DNA from: Nyssa sinensis | Taxonomy: Eukaryota; Streptophyta; Magnoliopsida; Cornales; Nyssaceae | NCBI GenBank assembly: GCA_008638375.1 | Contig: CM018049.1 | Coordinates: forward strand, 992,001 to 1,056,000 | Length of the DNA stretch: 64,000 bases | Direction: 5' to 3' | Part shown: positions 56,847 to 64,000 of the stretch, piece by piece | Numbering within the stretch: position 1 is the stretch's first letter | How the letters are laid out: each line of letters opens with the position of its first letter | Program-made: the position numbers and the translations under genes | The notes under the pieces: generated by a model | The model's database searches: none | Seen by the model: only the letters and a program-made list of their open reading frames with translations | Told to the model about the DNA's origin: nothing

Positions 56847-58269
56847 CAATGTGTGGATAACATAAATATACATATACACATGTCACATCCCCCTTACCCA
56901 CCCTGTGCGGATTAGGGGCATGCGACCGGCCAGTTAGGCACCCATCGGTTTTTTTTTTTTTTTTAAAATCAAAATGCCAACGGTAATCCTAACCACAGGC
57001 CATTCATCAGTAACATCCAATTACAATGCATTCAATTAATATAAATTACAGCGAAACTAAGGGAATGCATAACACCTTGGCAGAGCCATTAATACATCCA
57101 TGATTAACTATTACATCATTGTCCTACAAAAGATACGAGTCTTAGGTTTCAGTACATCATATTCAGAAATGGAGTTAGGTACAAAAATGGTTAATTCATG
57201 AGTTCTTCAAAATAGTTCTCCGGGTCTCCAACCCGCTAATCTTGATCGCTGGGTCCCTCACCTGAAAAATGTTAGGGAAGGGGTGAGCTTCTAAAAGCCC
57301 AGTGAGTAACACGGGTCCCCTGTCATGGGTTTCAAACCATTGTTGTTTATAAAACAGGTGGTTGAATCAGGCATTTCAGAAGATATAGTTAAATCCGTAT
57401 ATTTTGAACAGTATTTAAAAACAGGGATACAGTCAAAACATCAAAGCGACAGAACAGTTCAACAATGAGCAGAGCAAAACAGTATAACAGGATAACAGTA
57501 CAGTATACACAATTCAAACAGTGCAATATGCTCATGTAGTGCTCAAGACTGAATTTGGTACCATGAATCAGTTGTTCTTTCAGTAAAAACAGGGATAGTT
57601 TCATTTCAATACGGAACAGTGAAATCAGACAGAGTAAAATATAGTCATGCATTGGGTAGAAGCATGAAAGACAGTATATCAATAGGAACAGTACAGTACG
57701 GTATTTAAAAGTACAATAACTAGACGGTGTACTTATACACCGATTCAGGAGTCTAGGTTACTCACCTTGTGCGGTAACGGGACTTAACTGAGAAGCCTTT
57801 CTCTTCTTCTTATCCTTATTTATCCTAGAAAATTTATGAACATTTCGTAAATCTCACATGAAACTTAACTTGGTTTATTTTAATTCAAAATTCAACCTGA
57901 GTTAGACTATCTCGCTGTCTATGTGTTTTTATGATAGTTGAAAATTCACCTTTGTATCCACTCTTTCAGGGTTTTAGTGTCTTCTTGTTTCTTTAATTTA
58001 GCCTCTACGATCATTGCCTTGGTAGGCATTTTGTATATAAACGGTCGAACGGAGACTACCTCGGTTGTCTTGGCTATCCTTATGTGTCGTTCGATAATCT
58101 TTTGTTGCCATAATAGTTGTCGCATGAACTCCTGTTGCTTCTTGTCAGCTAGTCTTTCGGATTTAGACATAATGGTAAATTTCTTGTTTTTCCCTTCCAT
58201 GACTGGCTTGAGTTTTTATCCTATAGCATAATCCCAAGATGTCAGGATGTGTACTACCTCTAGGCAGTC

Positions 58270-58850
58270 CGGTCATGAAATTATTTAAGCTTTCATTGGG
58301 TTAGTTCTTAGTTCATTCGGTTGTTATCTAACTTGATACAGGGTTAGGGGTATTTCGGTTATTTCACAGTTGTGAAGTTTCGACTCCGATTCGTCATCCG
58401 ATCACGTGTATAGTCCTATACGTGTCAGGGTTTCTATTGTTTTCAGTTTCGTCTCAATCGGACTTCGTTTGGGTTTTAAACAGTGTTAGGGGCAATTTGG
58501 TAATTTCATGTGTTGTATTTTTGGCACTTTATCTGCTAATACGGACCTCACCATTGAGTCTGGAATGTCTGACATAGTCAAAATAGACTATCTTTTAGTT
58601 GTATTTGGGTTCGGGTATCATCAGGGGCAGTATGGTCATTTACTCCTACGTGTTTGTATTTTTCGGGACTTAATTTCCCAAATCGGACTCCGCCATTGAG
58701 TCCGGAATGTTTGCAATAGTGGAAATACACTATTCATTTGACTTATTTGGACTCCATTTGACCTATTAATGACCTAGGGGTAATTTGGTCATTTTTATTT
58801 AATTAATAAATTAATTAAATAATTTAATTTATTTTTTATTAAATTAGCAG
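58270..58850 (-). repeat. Palindromic unit array in LTR
   Basis: Two strong 19-bp inverted repeats (58542 and 58685), each followed by ATAGTC/GACTAT or AATAGTG/CACTATT, spaced about 145 bp. Confidence 0.75.
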
Positions 58851-60296
58851 GGGTATAAATGAAGTAAAATATCAGAAACTGGGCCAGAGTTAAATTTCCT
58901 AAAACTGTTGGGGGCTGGTTTGTAATTTCCAGAAAATTTAAACTGAACCAAGGGGTTCAGTCCATATTCAACTGAACCATACCGGTCCAGTCCGGTTCTA
59001 ACCGGTTCAGGGTAATGTGCTGACGTCAGCCCTAAAATTTTAAAAATTTAATAACAGTTATCAAAACGACACAGTTTGGTTTATGGGTTATATCCGTTTT
59101 TATCCGGGTCGGGGCCCGACCCGAAGACCCGATCCAAGACCCGCTACTGTTCATCGTCCCTACCCGTATAGGGCCACTGTTGCCTTAGAAATTTCAGAAT
59201 TTCTTTCTCAAATTCGTGGGGTTTTAAGCAACGATTCTCACTGGTTTTTGTTCCAAAAGATTTCTGGGAGTAATGTCATTCATTTGGCATAAATTTCAAG
59301 CTTCAACTCAACAATGGGGGCCTGTTCTAACGGATTATCGTGGAGAGTTACAGTCGGGTCATACAGCCTTATTTCTCCACCATTTTGCATGAGATTTGGT
59401 CCTCTGCAACCCTTACAACGTGTACTTCCTTTCCCAATTCACCAATCTCAGTTTAGGGGCCAAATTCGAAGAATTCATTTTTGGGCCGAAAAGAATAATG
59501 TCATTTTTGGGGGTCTCAACCTAGGTTTCTAGGTCGCGGTTGGGGTTTTCCAAGGTTCTACAAAGTCCTATTTTATGTTTTGATCATCCAAAGTTCGGTT
59601 GGTTGAGGTCGGATCAGACCTGCAACCTCAAGGTCCATCAATGGCGATTTTCATAGTTCTGTGTTCTGGGGCAGTTTCGTAGGTCCAATTTAATCGCAAA
59701 TAACCCAGTTCTCAAGTTAAAATACTACACATGCAATAACAGATCCTAAAAGCTATAAAACAATAGCTAAATCTAGTAGGAAAATTTCCAAAAAAATTTT
59801 GAACACTAACCTTGAACAGTGGTCTCTCCCTCACGGCTGTGCTCAAATGGAAGCTTCAAGAGTTGGATTTGATCCTCCTCGTGCAGTTCCTTGGCCTCCT
59901 CAAGCTCCTTCAATGGCTCACCAAGGTATACAACTTGCACACACACACTTGTCTTCTCCCACTCTCTCTCTAGGATTCACTCTCTCTCACCACTTTCTCT
60001 CTCTATAAAACAGTGTACTAAACCTTCAAATTCAGATCTGCATATATGGAAAATGCATATATGGAGATATACATATCTCACATTTCTCTTGCCCCTTCAT
60101 CTCCCCAAATGCATGATTATTTTGCATGCAATTTGGTTGGGAGAGAGGTTTCATCATGAGACTAGAGGCATGATGGCTATAGCATGATGTAATGCTGAGG
60201 TGTTGCATGCTTGTCCATTGGTCACTTTGGGGAAAGGCCAAACCTGAATGCTATTTAAATATATATCTTTGCACATATATGCACAAAGGTGCTTTT

Positions 60297-60359
60297 AGCT
60301 TAGTTGGTAAATTTTTGGTAAACCAAATTCTGCCTAGATTGGTCAAGGGATCAAATCCT
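60297..60359 (+). other. tRNA-like module (clear A-box)
   Basis: TAGCTTAGTTGGTA, a close A-box match, and GGGATCAAATCCT 50 bp on. Best A-box of the set; the upstream context is a TA run and GCACAAAGGTGC, a short inverted repeat. Confidence 0.42.
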
Positions 60360-60969
60360 CTTGGCCACATTTTTGGTTATTTTCCATACTTCGGGCTTAG
60401 GCCTCGTTTGGCTGCGCATTAATGCAGTTTCACTGTTTCCTACCTAACTTTCATTCTGTAGCTTATTTTTCGACGCGGTTTCTTCCGGTCAACTCCTAGT
60501 TAGGTTAGCTTCAGTGTCTAAGGGTTCAGTGACAGTAATCAGTTTCTCAGAATTTTGAAATCAGCTAACATGGGTTTTGTCAGTGTTAACCAGTTGAATT
60601 TAAACAGTTAAATGCCAGATCAGATTTCAGAAAGAGTTTTTCATTACATAATTTAATAATTAAGTCTGGGGTGTTACAACACATATATGTATTGGCGGTT
60701 AATATGTATACCAAAATATAATATATATATATATATATATCAATACATGTATAAGTGTATGTATACTAATATGTAATGTATACATTACATTCTTCTAGAA
60801 TGCTACTAGACAAAAAGGGGTTGAAGGATATATTTATATATGTATATATATGTGTGTGTGTGTGTGTGCAGTATATACACATATATGTGTACGACATAGG
60901 TATACCTAATGCATCATAGGTATACATCAGGTATATAGGTGTGCAACACAAGACAACTGCTAGAATTAA

Positions 60970-60970
<1 letters not shown>

Positions 60971-61010
<40 letters not shown>

Positions 61011-61040
61011 AAGTTGCTAGAAATTCGGTGGGGCAGGTGG

Positions 61041-61083
<43 letters not shown>

Positions 61084-61133
61084 AAATGACAGCAGATTTT
61101 TTTTGGTAGAAGCATCTAGAATACTCTTATGTG

Positions 61134-61179
<46 letters not shown>

Positions 61180-61180
61180 G
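60971..61180. repeat. GT, TA and CA microsatellites
   Basis: (TA)n at 60980-61008 and 61042-61070, (CA)n 61071-61083, (GT)n 61149-61176. Open frames here on both strands are artefacts. Confidence 0.92.
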
Positions 61181-62279
61181 GTAGCCAAAGCTGTAGCAAC
61201 CAACCCATTTATGAACAAAAAAGAGAAGGGCCTACTGTGAGTGAGGAAGTGAAGAAACAGAAACAACAAAGACTGCAAAGAGAGAGAAGGATAGAAAACA
61301 ACCATGAAAGACTAAGGTTTTCTCTCTCTAGAATTTTCTTTTCAAATGCTATTTTTTTTTAGGTTTTAGTAGCATAAAAGTGAATGAAATTATGAGGAGA
61401 TTAAAATGGAAAATAAATAGGATCATTTGAGCTAGAAACCCTTAGGAAAACCCTAAACCCGAATATGAGAGAAATTGAATTTTTAATGTAAACTCTTGTA
61501 AACTTGAAACCACTTGCACGGTTAAAAAGAATATAAAAAGTGGAGTATTTTGCAATTTAAATCGTTGAGAATGGTCAAGAGACCATGGAGATACTGGGCA
61601 GTTGTAGGCATGGTTGGCTTTTGATAGGTGATTAAATTTTGGTCATTTGTAAGGCTTAGGCAACGATAAAATGTTCCATGTGGTTTCAGCAACACGTGTG
61701 AAATTTGAGGCAAAAATAGTGGCTAAAAATCCATGAAATAGAGAAACAATGGGTCACCGAATGCAGGCTGAAACCTCCTATTCCGATGGCCTATGCTGTG
61801 TAAAACCAAAATGTAATTATAGATATGAAATTCCTCAAAAAAAAATGGAATCGAACCCCATTGAAAATGTGGCCTAAAAGTCATCGCCGACGGTCGCCAG
61901 CGCCAGAGAAGACGCCGGAGCATTGGGGACGAAGATCCTGTGCAGGTCGGGTCATTAGCCGGATCTCGGGTTGGGCCTCGACCCAATTATAAAATAGGTT
62001 TTAAACCATTTATTGAAACTACGTCATTTTGGATTTAAAAGATTAAAAAAATAAAAGGGCTAGGGCTAATTGGCCCCCACTAGATTCTGGAATTATTTAA
62101 AAGGTTTTCAAAAATTATGTTTTGGCCCCCACGAGATTCTGGAATTATGATTAGACCCCGGAACCTTCGATTACTTGTAAAAGGACCCCCAACAGTTTTG
62201 ATTAATCATGAAATGGCCCAGAAAATAAACTAATAATTAATTAAATTATTTTATAAATAGGATAAAATGTTCATTCTAC

Positions 62280-62900
62280 CATTGGATCCTAAATAAGGCA
62301 AATAAAGTCTGAATTGAGATTTGGGAGATGCTATCTTAACATTTTTGGACGTTCCAAACACAATAGAAATGTTGAATTGGACATCCGGGGACTCCGGGGT
62401 GGTCCCACCATAAAATGTAAAATTACTAAAATACCCCTAATACAATACGAAGCCCAAATAAAGTCCAAATTGGACAAAATTGATACCAATGGAAGTTCAA
62501 ATAATTGTGAAATCGTATAAATGACTAAATAATGATTTGGGATCAGAATTTCATAAAATGTGAAATGACCAAAATACCCCTAAGCATAGAAATACAAAGT
62601 AAAGGCCGAATAAATCCTAAAAATGGCCAATCTAATATAATTGACTGTCATTAGCATAATAATGTGCATGAAGGGTCTAAATAAGACTTCGAAACAGTCA
62701 AAGTATAAAATGGGATATGACCGATGTGTCCTGGTAATCTAAAACAGATACCAAATGAGATCTAAATGACTCAAAAATTTATATAAAGGACATGCGAAAT
62801 ATTCTAAGGACCAAGATAGGGTCCTAGAGCAAGAATGGCAAATTATCATTTTGCCCCTAAGGTTAAATAATTGATTAATTGATAACGAATGAAGTCAAAA
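62280..62900 (+). repeat. Degenerate LTR units, plus orientation
   Basis: Repeated GACCAAAATACCCCTAA-like words and AAATAAAGTCTGAATTG-like words about 150-180 bp apart; same family as 2480-3260 but the GGACTC/GAGTCC palindrome is mostly eroded. Confidence 0.55.
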
Positions 62901-64000
62901 TGACTTAGATTATAATTCTGAAAGCTACTAAACTTAATTTGGGAATTCAATAACCTAAGTTGAAACCTAATAAATGGGTAATAGGCCCATGGATTGAATT
63001 AGGTGATCTGATCTGATAGACTCCTAAAATGATAAATAATTCATGAGTGGATGAATTCTTATATTTTTGTGATTGATGATGCTTCTTTAGGAAAAGTAAG
63101 GATGTGCCTACGGAAGGATCTGGAGAACATTTGTAAATGGAGATAAGCGTAAAAGTTTGTGAGTAACTTGGAACTTTTGATTTGGTGATATTTTAACTGT
63201 CATAGCATTTTCGTATACTGTATTACTTTAATGCATACACTTTTTATTACATTACACTTGGCATGACTCCATTCTATTATGCTCTTCTGTTTTATTATAT
63301 TCTGTTTTGATTCTGTTCTGATTCTATTCTGTTTTGTTATGCTTTGACTCTTGGGCCCAATACAAAATTTGAGCGATGTGGCATGGGTAGACCAAAAGCA
63401 AACCCAGAGGGTAGAGGCCCCACGAGTGTCCGCTTATGGGCAATTGGGAAAGGCTCAGACATACTTGATGATATGCCTAATGATTGATATATTGGCATTC
63501 AGTTCAGTTCAGTTATGTTCTGTTCTACTTGAACTGCATTTAATCATGCATGTTATTTGGAATTGTTACGTTAAATGATTAAATTATCCATGTGCTTTAT
63601 ATATAAGAACTGGTTTTGAAACCCATGGCAAGGACCCTATGTTATTCACTGGGCTTGTTTAAGCTTACTTTGTCTTAACATTTTTCAGGATTTATCTCTA
63701 TTGGATTAGAAGCTACAAAGAAATAAAACTAATAGGCCAGAGGCAATCCCAAGCAAGGATTTGATGGCAATGAATTATGGAGACTTGGATTATTGTGGAC
63801 TGAATCATGCTATTCAGGTTCGTGGAATTATATTATTGAATTCATTGATATACAATAGATGTATTGGGACATGACTCATGTATATTGGTACTTTAGATAT
63901 ATTAGGTGACTGATTATAGATATGTTTTGATGTGTCTAGATGAGTTGCATTCCCGAAAAAAGGTTTTAAATTTTCGCTGCTTTGATCCTACATTTGGAAT

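Larger units (their letters stand above)
56881..60678 (-). mobile_element. Solo LTR, Tekay-type subfamily 4 (3798 bp), minus orientation
   Basis: TGTCACATCCCCC ... AAGTCTGGGGTGTTACA, perfect duplication ACACA (56876-56880 and 60679-60683). Matches 12428-15655. Intron-like pair 57262-57765, palindromic units 58270-58850 (GGACTCCGCCATTGAGTCC at 58685-58703), GGGTCGGGGCCCGACCC near 59106, tRNA-like module 60297-60359. No coding sequence. Confidence 0.9.
56332..64000 (+). mobile_element. Plus-strand LTR, subfamily 5, split by solo LTR and running off the window
   Basis: The left piece (56332-56880) matches the reversed 5' region of 52037-55806 (GAGACCCAATATCAGTAAAATG versus 55430 region); its terminus is not found. 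After the insertion 56881-60678 it resumes at 60684 with TA/GT microsatellites, CTCTCTCTAG (61320), GCCGACGGTCGCC (61890), degenerate units 62280-62900, donor-like TTT|GTGAGTAAC (63159), TTCTGTTCTGA iterations (63290-63330) and acceptor TTTTTCAG (63688). Its 3' end is outside. Confidence 0.68.

Noticed and set aside
60766..61305. 179-residue minus-strand frame
   Set aside because: Mostly TH and IY repeats from CA and TA microsatellites inside an LTR.

Overview
The window is plant nuclear DNA with no recognisable host gene. It is almost wholly nested, mostly broken LTR retrotransposons of the Ty3/gypsy superfamily, all read from sequence alone. Three lineages are visible: an Athila-type element (gag, DLGAS protease, integrase tail), many Tekay/Del-type chromovirus LTRs with pieces of gag, integrase and chromodomain, and a probable Tat-type element. 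Athila, Tekay and Tat together indicate an angiosperm. The species cannot be named. The density of solo LTRs, the nesting and the C-to-T type stop codons suggest methylated heterochromatin (inference).

Layout. 1-12427: Athila element on the + strand, 5' end outside the window. A 4.2-kb solo LTR (778-5009, target duplication CTTTT) splits its gag, and most of pol is deleted. 12428-28189: minus-strand Tekay material, namely a truncated LTR, a decayed gag, a leader with tandem repeats, a tRNA-Met type primer site, and a 4.3-kb LTR that itself hosts a 3.5-kb solo LTR (17610-21075, TAATA) and a compact 3.0-kb non-autonomous element (22288-25306). 28190-40057: LTR fragments in both orientations around a complex minus-strand element (29835-36336) that keeps integrase/chromodomain and gag zinc-knuckle remnants. 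40058-47449: probable Tat material, with a 158-bp inverted-repeat transposon, a 53-bp tandem array, and an array of about 16 small hairpins cut in two by a solo LTR (41487-45177). 47451-64000: another minus-strand Tekay gag, leader, primer site and LTR, two more solo LTRs (52037-55806 and 56881-60678), and a plus-strand LTR running off the right end.

The most interesting structure is inside the LTRs. At least seven Tekay-type LTRs of several subfamilies carry a splice-donor-like site (usually AG|GTGAGT) followed 0.5-1.0 kb downstream by an acceptor-like site, so a 5'-UTR intron may be built into the LTR. Subfamily-specific tandem repeats lie between those two sites. Upstream of the donor, most LTRs carry degenerate units built on the inverted repeat GGACTC-N7-GAGTCC. 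Many also carry tRNA-like A-box/B-box modules. Short elements whose LTR pairs are still similar, although their coding capacity is gone, imply mobilisation in trans by intact relatives elsewhere.
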